64,000 bases of DNA. It comes from Ulva prolifera. Its lineage: Eukaryota > Chlorophyta > Ulvophyceae > Ulvales > Ulvaceae. Of this stretch, positions 1 through 10,500 are shown in pieces. Every line of letters begins with the position of its first letter. The stretch's first letter is position 1. A program made the translations under genes and the position numbers. Where the stretch lies: assembly GCA_023078555.1 (NCBI GenBank), contig CM041202.1:3220022-3284021 (forward strand), given 5' to 3'. Below the pieces are notes generated by a model. It was given only the letters and a program-made list of their open reading frames with translations, was not told the origin of the DNA and made no database searches.

Positions 1-2
1 CA

Positions 3-337
3 GCAGACATTCCTTTTGCGAGGGGACTGCGACTGATCAATGAGGATGGTGTCGGAGACTGTGACAGGCAAAGGCTAAGATCAGATACCCTTGAATCAAC
101 GGTCAAGCTGCTGAACGAAGTTAGGTCTCAGACATTTTGCATGTGAAGTGCGAGTCTCCTTCACAGTTTTGCTAGCAGCGACAACTTTTGAAGTTCTGAG
201 ACTTTGGTGGTATCTTTTGTCGATCTGTTTCGTGCTCTGTAGGTACTAACTTGAAGCAGTGTACACCTGCGGAGCTGCTGCAAGCCTTGCATGGGAAAGC
301 ACATCAGGAGTGGCGAAGACAGGCCTCAGATTTCTAG
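3..337 (+). CDS. 3' end of an unrecognised gene (two terminal exons, open at the left edge)
   Basis: An open frame enters from the left edge and runs to base 119, where a GTTAGG donor follows a complete codon. A textbook TACTAAC branch site lies at 244-250 and a CAG acceptor ends at 259. The last exon, 260-337, stays in phase (0/0), starts CTPAELLQ and ends with TAG at 335-337. The visible protein end is about 64 residues, hydrophilic and probably helical, with no motif I recognise. The join rests on splice consensus and phase only. The branch-site match is the strongest part of the case. Confidence 0.35.
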
Positions 338-1753
338 AGTGTAAGTGCAGCTATAGTATACGTGAGGTGCGTCAGGTGACAGCAACCAGACGAGGAGTGC
401 GCCTCTGTACCATCCTGATCCGGCAAGTATGTGCTTGATTAGACTTCTACGTGTGGCAACAGTCGAGAATCTAGGCATTCATGTATAAAATGTCAGCTTT
501 GACATGATTCTACGGTGGCAAAAGAAATCATCAGCTCTCTGCGAGATTCGAACTCGCGTTACCAGATTCAGAGTCTGGAGTGATAACCAACTACACTAAG
601 AAAGCACTTGATACAACCATTTCCGAAAACGTATAATATATCCATGTTAATTTGCTGGCTTTCTGCCTCGTCAACCTGATAGCGGAGGCGCTGGACACAC
701 GAACGGAAGACATGGCAAGCACCACGCTACGGCAGACCCTTTACACTCCACATTCGCAGTACCAGCATGCTGTCTCATCCCATTTCACATGTGCATCTCT
801 TGGTGCACACATGATATGTCAGAAGGCCATGCATGTAATACGGTCGACCTAGATCTGCCTTGGAGAATGCAGCAGTGCACATGATCTACTCCTTCCTGCA
901 AGATGTCTGCATCAGCGGGCGAAAGCATGCACGCGCACGGCAGTGGGTCGTGAGCGGGTGTACGTGTAGCCTGCCTGCCCAAACTTCAAGTTGAATGCTT
1001 CTGTGTTCCAGTGTTCGTAGGGGCTGTGTTATCGCTTGGCCAGTAAAGTTGCACTATCGTGCACGAAGGGTGTGATCCACTCCCAACACTGTCCGATGCG
1101 TTTACGAACAACCACTTCTGTCAGTATTCTGCCAGGCAAACTTTGTAAATTTCTTAACATATGGATATCCACAGGCAGCCCCTAGCCTCACCATCCAGCC
1201 ACAGTTCTGCATCATCACGTTGGCCCCTCGCACATACGCAGACTCTGGCGCACGCCTTGCATATGTACATCGTCTGTCCGTTTCGCTCGTGCTGCCCTGC
1301 ATTCCAGCTGTGCTCAAGTGGCTGTGTCCTGGCTTCGTCCCTCCTGTACCCAACACGCAGCCAGAAGTTCCATCCCATACCCCCCATCATTGCGTTCCCA
1401 AAGCTGCACCGTTCCACATCATCGCAGGCTGTACCGCTCTCGGCCGCTGCGTGGTGATAATCGCCATGGACACGGCCGAATGTCATTCGCGGCCTCCAGA
1501 TCCAGAGAAGCCGTGCGTCCCTCTCCCCCTCCCCCCCGCGGGATGCGCCCTATTGAGCGACAGGTCCCCCCGGCCTCCATCGAGCAACACCAATGCCACA
1601 CCGGGCTGCCACATGTACACCGAGCAACTACGTTGGTCCAAGCTGCGATTCTGTACGTGAGCGCGACCCTGGCCACGGCCGCGCCCTCGCCCTTGCCTTC
1701 ACAACCCTGGACCCGCGGCCTCGGTGGCCTCCGATTGAATTGGAAATCGTCGA
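338..1753. other. No recognised protein gene apart from the tRNA
   Basis: Outside the tRNA I see only short, mutually overlapping frames on both strands around 1160-1870, with no splice-supported chain and no recognisable motif. The part from 1400 onward is GC-rich and may be the 3' flank of the minus-strand gene that ends at 1754. Confidence 0.4.
534..605 (-). tRNA. tRNA-Gln (anticodon CUG)
   Basis: The reverse strand folds as a 72-base cloverleaf. The acceptor stem GCTTTCT pairs with AGAGAGC (one U-G pair). The T arm is GCGAG-TTCGAAT-CTCGC and the anticodon stem CCAGA/TCTGG carries the loop CTCTGAA, so the anticodon is CTG (complement of bases 569-571), reading CAG. The D-arm sequence contains the usual A-box-like TAGTGTAGTTGG. 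No intron is present and CCA is not encoded (TGA follows). A T-rich stretch, TTTCTTTT, lies just downstream on the minus strand as a plausible Pol III terminator. Confidence 0.93.
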
Positions 1754-4093
1754 TCATTGCAGGAAGTCGTAGAGCACGCGGTCGTCCACGGACGCATCGC
1801 ACGGGATCGAAGGCACATCGTCGAGGGACATGCCGCCGTGCAGTGACAGGGTCAGACTCACGCCGCCGTCACTGAGCCGCCTCCTCGGCGCCGCCTCCAT
1901 CTCCGTGTCCCGGCGCCCCACAGCCCATGCGCCTCCGGCACCGGGTGGCTGCTGCGGGCACAGCGGGGAGCGCGCCTCGGCCACAGGGGGCCGTGCGCCA
2001 CCATGCTGTGGGGACGATGGGCCGGGGGTGCTGCCTGCAGGGAGGAAGTGGAAGCTGGACGCGGCAGCTGCGCCTCTTGGCGTGCGGCGTGCTGCGGTCT
2101 TTCGTTGGGCTGGGCGGCGCGGGCTGAGATGACCTCGCCCTGGGGCACCCCCAGCACCACCACTGCCGCGCCGCCCCCCACGACCCGGGCCATTGCTGCC
2201 GCGCAGCCCCGTACGTTCCATGCCTCCGCTGGGCGCGGTGGCGGAGCGGCTGTTGGCGTTGACGAGGCGTGGGTCGGAGGGTCCAGAAAAGAGGCCAGGG
2301 GGGGTGCCTGTCTGGATCCCATCCGGCGCGTTCGTCTCCACGAGGTGACTGAACCAGGCCAGGCGTTCAGCTGTGCGGGCAGTGGGAGGCCCCCCTGTGC
2401 CGCCGCACCCGTCCCCGGCGGACCCGCGTCCTCTCGGGCTCCGATCCACAACAATGGCAAACTCCCGCGGATCGATGGCGCCTTCAGGGGTGCGGCGTGG
2501 GTACGGGTCCGGTGGCTGCCTGCTGCGCGAGCTCGGCGTTCTGGGCAGTGGGATGGTGGGGACGCTGCTGGCGACGTAGCGGCCTCGTGGGGAGCCGGTC
2601 GCAGAGGACATGCCGCTGTGGCCGTCACGGCTTGCCGGGGGAGGCGAATAGCCGTCTGTGCCCGGGCGCTGGAACAGCGGACATGACTGCGGCGGCGCGC
2701 CTGCGTACACGGGGGCCACGTTTCCAGCCCAACCAGCATCACTGCAACAGCATCTACACACGAGTACGTGACCTCATTTGTGATAATGCAGAGAAAGCCA
2801 CCATGCATTCACCGCCTGTGGGCGCCGCCCATGCCGCAGCCGGACAGCGAGCAGGCCCCACGTCACGCGGCGGCGCTGCGGGGACATCGCTGCGCCTGAT
2901 TTGACCTGTTGGTGTACATCCAGCCTGCGGTAGGCGGATACGCAGGCAGACAGGGCGGAGGCGGTGTGGGGCCGCACCAGCAACCGCGGGGCCGCCGGTG
3001 GCCGCTCCGGTCACAACGCGGCAGTACTCATGTATACTCTCGCGAACGCTGGTCCACATCGTGTTGACCATCAGGTGCGGGTTCGGCTGCAGCGCGGCCA
3101 TGATGCCTGAGAACGCCGCCTCATCGGCAGCGTACGCTGGGCTGCCAGCGGGAGGCCCGCGCCACTCCGCGGCGGCGCGCAGCCCAGCGCGCTCCGCGAC
3201 CAGCCGCCGCGCGAGCACCGAGGCGTCGAGGAGCATGCCGTGCACGAGCCCCGCGTCGGAGCACACCGCGCCGTGCGCCCCCGGCTCGCGCGGCCGCCGG
3301 CACACCGTGCAGCTCGCGCTCGCGCACATGCCTGCAGTGGCGTAGCAGCAGTGCTGCGCGTGCACCTGCATGCCATCATGCATGCCATCATGCATGCCCC
3401 GATGCAGGTGGGTGATGCGATGCGCCGAGGCGGCGAAGGCGCGCTAGGCGGTGGACAGTGGTGGATGGCCGGGGGCGCACCCCGTGCAGCTCTCTAGCCG
3501 TGTGCGCCGTGCGCGTCAGCATCGCGAGGACGGATTGGGTGTAGGTGAGCGCAGAGCCGCGTTGGTCGCTGTGGTCGTGAGTCTGCTCCGATGCACGTGC
3601 GCCCGGCGTCCCCTGCGGCCCTGGAGCCTGTTGAGCGGCCCCCTGCGTGCTGCGGAGCGTGATGCATTTGCACAGTACCAAAGGTCACCATGGTCGGGTT
3701 TGAACCATCCGTGCTGCCAGGGGATCGTGGGGATGGGCTGGAAGCGGGGCGGTGGAGGGGGCACCTGTGCGGGGTGTAGGGGGGTGCCGGGGGACGCCGG
3801 CTCGGATGCGGAGGGTGCCGCGGGGGCTGGCAGGTCCTCGGCGCTGCTGTAGCCGTCCATATGTTCTGGTGGAGGGCAGTGGTCCATGGGTGCGGTTGCT
3901 GGTGCTGCATCCATGTGTGCCGCCGTTGGGGTTTGTTCCATGAGGTGTGGTGCTTGCGGTTGGTCCAGGTGGTGCGGAGTAGCACTGCAACTCATGTCGT
4001 CCAGTGATGGGATTCCATATGTGTGGTCTGGGCCTGGCCAATCATCGCCAGGGATGGGATCGTCAGTGAGGATGTGCAGGAGGTTCTGAAGCT
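1754..4093 (-). CDS. Unrecognised multi-exon gene, Pro/Ser/Gly-rich with a Cys-rich segment
   Basis: A chain of minus-strand exons looks coding. One exon begins at 4093 after a CAG acceptor (ELQNLLHILTDD...) and is rich in Pro, His and Asp. A second exon ends at 3481 (...TARELHG) at a GTGCGC donor. It joins in phase across a 115-base intron to an exon starting at 3365, which contains a Cys/His cluster (HCCY, then CASASCTVC and HGAVC) that could bind zinc. The last exon, ending at 1754, is a long disordered Ser/Pro/Gly/Arg-rich tail finishing DDRVLYDFLQ. The joins around 3600-3750 and 2750-3000 are not settled, and the start codon was not found. I recognise no family. The Cys-rich part hints at nucleic-acid or protein binding, which is inference only. 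Confidence 0.4.
3367..3398. repeat. Short tandem repeat of a 12-base unit in a probable intron
   Basis: The unit TGCATGCCATCA occurs about 2.7 times in a row inside the intron that separates the ELHG exon from the Cys-rich exon of the surrounding minus-strand gene. TGCATG and close variants are common in introns and spacers across the window. Confidence 0.7.
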
Positions 4094-5806
4094 CTGCACG
4101 GCAATCTCCAGTCAGCGATCTGGATGTGTACACCTGTATGTGTACACCAGGTACATGCAAGATGCTGGCTGCTAGCGTAGCCATCTCGCTGTGTTTGTGC
4201 CCCCCCCCTTCCCCCCCTGCCTCCTGCAACACCTAAAAGGCGGGTACTGAGTTATTGATCATCACAGCAGTACCTGTCTACGCGTAAGCTAGGGTCCGGG
4301 GTACCAGGATCATGATTGGTGACGCTGTTTGTAGATTCGACAACCGCAGCATGTGTACCCTTCAATGGTCCTGGAAGCATCGCGCCAACTCGTTCTGGCA
4401 CACTGCAGGTCAACAATCGCAGACACGACACAGGAAAGGTTTTAAATCTGATGTCGTTTGCAAGCTGCGAGCTCGGACCGGTTCCCAAATCGGCGCCAAA
4501 GCGAAACTCGAAGCAGTTCAAGAGTTCAGTCAGTCAGGCCACGCACATGAGCTTAAAACACACCCAACGTTCACAACAACTACTGTTGACGCTTTAGACG
4601 TCATTATCGAGCTGTGCTGCGGGCGGGAACGCCTAGCCATGAGCAACGTCCCCTCGTCTGGCATCGAATCGCACCACACGCAAATATCAGGCGATGCATG
4701 CAGCCGCATTGGCATATGACCACATTTGTAACAATGTGTCGATGGAAAGAATGTTTCGGCAGCACACCTGTGATTTCAGAGTTCAGCATCTCTTCGACGC
4801 TGCGCAGTGTGAGAGTCACCGTAAGGTTTGGAGGCATTCGGCGCTGCGCAGTGATCTGGTGAGGCCCGGAACTGACGCATGTCCATTTTAAGTGATTCTG
4901 GATCATGTCGTACCCTGCAGGCCCAGTCTCTGGACACGCTACCGGCGCAAAAGCGATTGGTCGTGGCGCATGCATGACAAACGAAACACCGGGCCAGTGT
5001 GAAGACAACTTCAGGACGTGGGCATCAGCATCTGTCATAACACAGGCAATGTGCAAGGGGACTGACTTTGCCTCCGGCTGTGTGCAATGCAGTGGCCCAG
5101 TGCACAGCAGCAGGACTCAGTGAATGACAGTCAGTGATATGCACGAGCAGCGTGGCGTGCATCCGTCTGGCACGAGTTCATTGTTACACATTCAATCATA
5201 TCAAAGATTCAATCCTCATCTACCAAAAACAGCTTTTCATTGAATTGAACAGCCGGATGGGAAGACCCTACGGCACAACAGTGTCGACAAATCGGTGCTT
5301 TCCAGCTTGCAAAACGTATCTTATCACTGTGAGTGGAATTTGAGTGGGCAATGGGAGATTGAAGGGCCCGGACCGAAGACCCGGTCTCTGTGCTCTCGCC
5401 TGCGTTGTGGTGATCTGCACAGCACCTACACCACAGCTGCAAACCACAGCAGGTTCGCCGTCATGCGTGTGGCAGCACTACCTCCAGCACCGTCAGCTGA
5501 AACAACGTTGTTGAGCAGGCCTCCAGGTCGATTCATGGGCAGGTCTTCACAGTGTAAAGCAGGGTGATTGCAAGCATCGATTGTTGGGGCTCGACTGGAC
5601 ACCTGCAGGCAGAAAGCATGTGCTGTCATCGTTCTCCTTGACGACACGCCCCAACGGTGACCTCCCCGAGCTGCGGAACTGGCTCAGCAATAAGTCTTCT
5701 GCAGGTGGCTTTATGCTGTGTTCACACATAGACAGCAGTCGCCTCACCTGTTTCACATATCAAGCATCGTGACACTGAAATACATTAAACGCTCCGACAG
5801 TAACTT
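4094..5806. other. No recognised gene
   Basis: Frames here are short and carry no recognisable motif on either strand. A short 5' exon of the neighbouring minus-strand gene could lie near 4110-4200 (a Thr/Ser-rich stretch opens there), but I cannot show its splice link. Confidence 0.35.
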
Positions 5807-6305
5807 TTATGACGATGGAGGAGGCAGTTTTGTTGCTGCTTCATATCCACGAATGATACTACCATATTCCCTGCTAGCTTTCTTCAGGGCTTGCAATGCT
5901 TCCTCTAGCAAAGCATCCTGCATGCTCACATCTGGCATCAGACGCGATGACGTCCACATGGGTGCTTTGGTTCCGTAACCACATGGTGTTGCAGCTGCTG
6001 TCGCATTGGCAACAGGAAATCGCTGGCTCGCATACCTTCTCTTGCAGCTCATGAGTCAGCTCATCTATCTCTTTCTGTAGGCCTGCCTGCTTGGAGCTAT
6101 CTTCGCACCGTTTGCACATGTCTAATGTGTTCGCTATGTCACGGGCAAACCGCGCTGCGCAGTCCTGAGCACTTTCACTTCCTACAAATGGAGATGAAGC
6201 AACATTTTCGTTGATTTGTCGACGGCATTCTCTAAACACTGCAGAAACTGAAGCCTGCAGCTGAGTCGCTTGCTTTTCAATTTCTTCGGGGGTCGGCACC
6301 GACAT
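5807..6305 (-). CDS. MED28: Mediator subunit 28-like protein (MED28), two exons
   Basis: Exon 1 is 6305-6036 (90 codons from ATG) and ends at a GTATGC donor. A 118-base intron follows, with a CAG acceptor at 5920-5918, and exon 2 (5917-5807) runs to TAA, in phase 0. The product is 126 residues and almost wholly helical, with heptad-like spacing. The join creates the run HELQEKDALLEEALQALKK, which closely resembles the conserved ELQRKDALVQKHL region of animal MED28 and sits at the equivalent place near the C-terminal third. The upstream part (Cys, Arg and Ala-rich helix) matches the family's first helix only loosely. MED28 belongs to the head/middle interface of the nuclear Mediator complex that bridges transcription factors and RNA polymerase II. 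Length is close to plant MED28 (about 150). A different small coiled-coil protein is the main alternative. Confidence 0.62.
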
Positions 6306-7577
6306 ATGTCAAAGAACGCCGGTGAAGAGCGAACGGCACGCAAGCTGGGAAATACTTGTCAGCCGAGCAACCTTCGCCATGATGAGGCTACATGATGATC
6401 TTAGGTCAACTGGTGGCGACTTGTGTGTATGGCCAGAAAGCTTGTGCCTGTACAAGACAGGACTATGTTGCTTGCAACATGCTGTTTTGGAAGGTCGCGA
6501 CTTGGCGCGGCAATTGCGTTGTACACCGGTGCCACCTGAGCAGGCATGCAGCTTAGGGCGTATAATGCGAAGGTTACAGCAGGCTGACATGCAATTGGCA
6601 CTTTCTTACTCAAGTTCGGGATCAAGGAAATATAGCATGCGAGGTGGATCGCACATGAACTAGTCCTCAAAGATGTGCACCCCATGCTGCATACAGGTCA
6701 TACAGCCTGAAAGCCTGACAGCCCTTGGGCCCCATTATCATTGTTTGGCTTTTGCTTTCCCAGCTGAAATCACTGGCAGCCATCCAAAGCAATTGGGCGA
6801 AGGAATGAATTCTGTACGCATGCACTGACGAAGGTCATCCAAGGATGCAGAAAAGCATCATGTTTGTGCACGAGGCCACCTGCAGTCTGTCAACGTCCGT
6901 AGTTACCAGCCTTTGTGCAAGGGAGAAGTCAATTGTGTGCATAGTATTGCGTGTGCAGCACGCTTCCACGGCCAGTGCTTTCTGGCCAACAATGAATGCG
7001 GGGCAAGCATCATGATGGACACAGCCGTGCAGAAAGCCTGTCACCTCCCTGCCGCACAGCAATGCTCCAGGCCAGTCCATCACGCGGATTGAATAATGTC
7101 AGGACAAAGCGGCAAGTGCCCCATAGAGGTTGATTATGACATACTGTGCACACATGAGTGTGGCAAAATCCCAGCCGTACAATGGTCTCAGGCCATGCTG
7201 ATCACCTGCAGTGAGTCCACACAGCCAACAAGCCCTTCGATTGTCCAGCCCAGCCGTAATCCCAGCTGACACAAACGATCTCCTGTTCATCAGTACTTTC
7301 TAAGGCACATTTGGCTTGCGTGATGGGACAAACTCTGTGCCTGCGATCCGCACAGGGCACAACCATCGCAGATTTGAAACCGCGGCATTGTCCAAGGCAC
7401 CAGCAAAATCCCCAATTGTGATTCACCATGGATGAGCCAGTACACTACATCTTGCGCATCGACCACGCAGTAGCTTCACCGTCGGAATCTGTCCATACGC
7501 ACACAGCCGTTGCCCCGTTCCAACCTCCACACTGCGCATGGACTCTCCTCCAAGCCAGCATCCAGCATGCAAACGTC
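6306..7577. other. No recognised gene
   Basis: This spacer lies between the start of the MED28-like gene and the 3' end of the TPR gene. Only short frames without motifs are visible. It may hold the MED28 promoter and the 3' UTR of the TPR gene. Confidence 0.4.
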
Positions 7578-10500
7578 TCACCCTCCGTCCGATGAAGCCT
7601 GCGGCGCAGCCTGGCCGCCACGGCTCTGCCCCCCCATGCTTGCTGACCTCCGCAGCTGGCTCACGGCAAAGCTCAGCATGCGGGGCCGCCGGGATGACTC
7701 CACCAGCGCCTCCTGCGACTTCATCGCCTGCTGCAGCGCCTTGCCGTGGCCCTCCTGCAGCCCCGCGGCCTTGAACATTGCCGCTGCGTCGCGGAACACC
7801 CGCACCGCCTCGTCGTGCCGTTTGCTGCGCGCCAGGCAGTCCCCCAGTGCCAGGGTGCCCTGCCGCGCGAGTGGCGAGTTGGCGTGCGCCGCCTCCGCGA
7901 GCAGCGCCGGCAGGTGCGCCTCCAGCTGCCGCTGCGCCTTGCCAAGATCCCCGACGCGGTGCAGCACACTGCCGAGCATGACCTGCGCAGCGAGGACGTC
8001 GGGGTCAGCCGCGGCGCCGCTCAGCAGCGCGCGGGCCGTCGCCACGCATGCGCGCAGCTCCTCCACCGCCTCCGCCTGCCGCCCCAGGCTCACCAGGCAC
8101 GAGCCGATACGGCGCCGCACGATCACCAGCGTGCGCGCATTCGCGCTGTCGCGCTCAAACGTGTCCACCATGTAGCCGTCCTCATCCGCAGTCGGGGCGT
8201 CGGCAGGCGCCGCCTCCTGTGATCGCCGCCCGCTGCTAGAGCTGCGCCTCCCGGCCGATAACGCCTCCTCCGCCATCGCCACGATGTGCCACAGCACGCC
8301 CAGCTCCGCGGTGACCTCCCCGCGAGCGTACAGCGTTCCCGCGAGGCTGCGCAGGCAGCCCAGCCGTGACGGTGGGGGGAGGGGTGGCTGGCCGTCGCCG
8401 CCGTCGCGCGACTGCGACGCGCCGCTGCGGTCCCAGTACATGTTCAGGTCAGGCTGGAGGTTGGCATCGCCCAGCCATGCTGAGTCCCCCTCACTGGGTT
8501 CGTACGACGAGCGCAGGCTGCTCTCGGTCGGCGAGGAGGCCGGCGGCGTGTGGCCGCCGTCCAGAGGGCCGCTGGAGTGGCGGCTGGCGTTGAGGTGGTG
8601 GGGGGGCGCCCGCGGAGGCGACGTGCGCTGCGGCCGCCCAGGCGTGTGTACGTCACTGCTTGCCTGGGCGCCGCCGGCTTCGCCATTGTCCGCCATGCTG
8701 GTGGCGGCCGCCCCAGCCTGTGCTGCAAGATCCTGCATGCTGCTGCAGGTGGGAGGTGAGCGCAAAGCATGTGATGCACCACGCACATCACAAGCAATGT
8801 TTCACCTTCAGCTCCCACGAATCGTTCGAAAAGTAGATCAGCCACTCCAAAGTCGGTATGTTGTGCAAGAACAACAAACACCCGCGCGTGTCTGGGCTTG
8901 CCAGTCAAGCCACAAACATCATCGTGCTGACTCCTCAGCACCCAAGAGCAGATATTTGCCGCGGGGGTGAAACTCACGCACCTTGCTGAGCTGCCGCCAG
9001 TCATCCCACCGGTAGTGGCACGAAAAGTACACGTACATTGCTTCGCGCAGGCAGCCAGCAGCTTGCTGCACCGCGGCGACGTGAAGCAGGCCCGCGGCAA
9101 CGCGTGTGTCCCTAAAGCCACTCCACGCCATGACCTCGAGCGAGGCGTGCGCGATGGCCAGCAGCATGCCGTCGCCGCCCTCCTCGGGAGCCGCACTGTG
9201 CAGGCAGTGGCACGCGAGGGTCGTCAGCGCGACGAGGTGTGCCTGCACCTCCTCCCGGGCCGCGCCGCGCTCCGCCGCCGACGGCTGCAGGTGCTTCGGC
9301 TCCCGGGCTGCACCGGCACCGCCACGTTGCCGCACCGCATCCCAGACGCACAGCCCATGAAAGAACCATATGCAGTTTAGTACGTCTGATCCCGGCAAAG
9401 TGCTACCAATCATATAGGCGCCAGGATAGTGTTGTGCGGTTTAATGGACACCGCCGCAAGACATTTTGCCCAAGCCCACTCTTTCTGTGCTGAGTATCGT
9501 GTGGAGATCGCGCAGTGAAACTCGGCGTTTGGCTGGCCCTTCCGTCCCACTTGCAGCGCGATTCATTTCAGCAAGTACAGGCATAATAGATCAAGGGGTG
9601 TCCGCGTGTGAGCTAGCGTCGTATGAATGCGTTGGCAGCGCTCGCATGCACTTGCCGGCATGGCCACACCGAGGTTCCGGAAACACGCCCACACGGCCGC
9701 CGCCTCTTTGGCCGCCCGCAGCGTCACCTCCACCATTGCGCGCCAGTGCTGCATCTCTGAGAGCGCGGCCACGAGCATCGCGAGGCGCCGCAGCGTGGCT
9801 GCGGGGTCCGGGAAGGCCGGCCGGCGGCGCGCGTGCAATGGCCCGAGCATCGTCACGACGCCCTCGTGGCGGTGCCGCTGCGCGAACAGCGTCGCGAGGT
9901 CCTCACGCACCGCGTCCAGCTCCGGGTGGTGCTTCGGGAGAATGTCGGAGAGGATCTTGAGCGCCTGCACGGCGGCCGGGGCGCCTTGGCGGGCACGGCA
10001 ACGAGAGAAACAATGCCTGCCGGCACGAGGCGCAAGCACATGCAGGTGTATTGAGCTTACATGACTGTGTGCAGGGGGCCTGGCAGGGCCGGGGGCACAC
10101 CTCGCTGAGGTGGCTCCTGGCTCGGCGGTAATCCTCCTGCTGCAGGAAGCAGCGGCCGATGTGGCGCATCACAGCGCCGCCCTGGCGCGTGCGCAGGCCG
10201 TGTTGAGTCAGGACCGTCATCGCGGTCGTGAACGCCGACAGCGCGGCGCCGTGGTTGCCCATGCTGCTGTAGATCTCGCCGAGCAGCACGCTCGCCGCCG
10301 CGCTGCTGGTCGCGGAGGTGTGCCCCTGGTACGCAAACTGGGTTGCCCGCCTCGCGTGCTCCGTCTGCATGTGCCCTTGCCTGCCTGTTGCACCACACTG
10401 CGCACCGCCAGATTGAGCCTGCTGTGTTGTCCTGTGATGTCTTGAAGGCTTGGCCGCAAGCCCCGCACTGAGGGAAACCAACACATGGTCGCAGGCTGTG

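Noticed and set aside
1858-2808. A 316-codon minus-strand frame overlapping the Pro/Ser-rich gene
   Set aside because: Alternative frame of the same GC-rich exon, ending earlier and without a consistent splice link.
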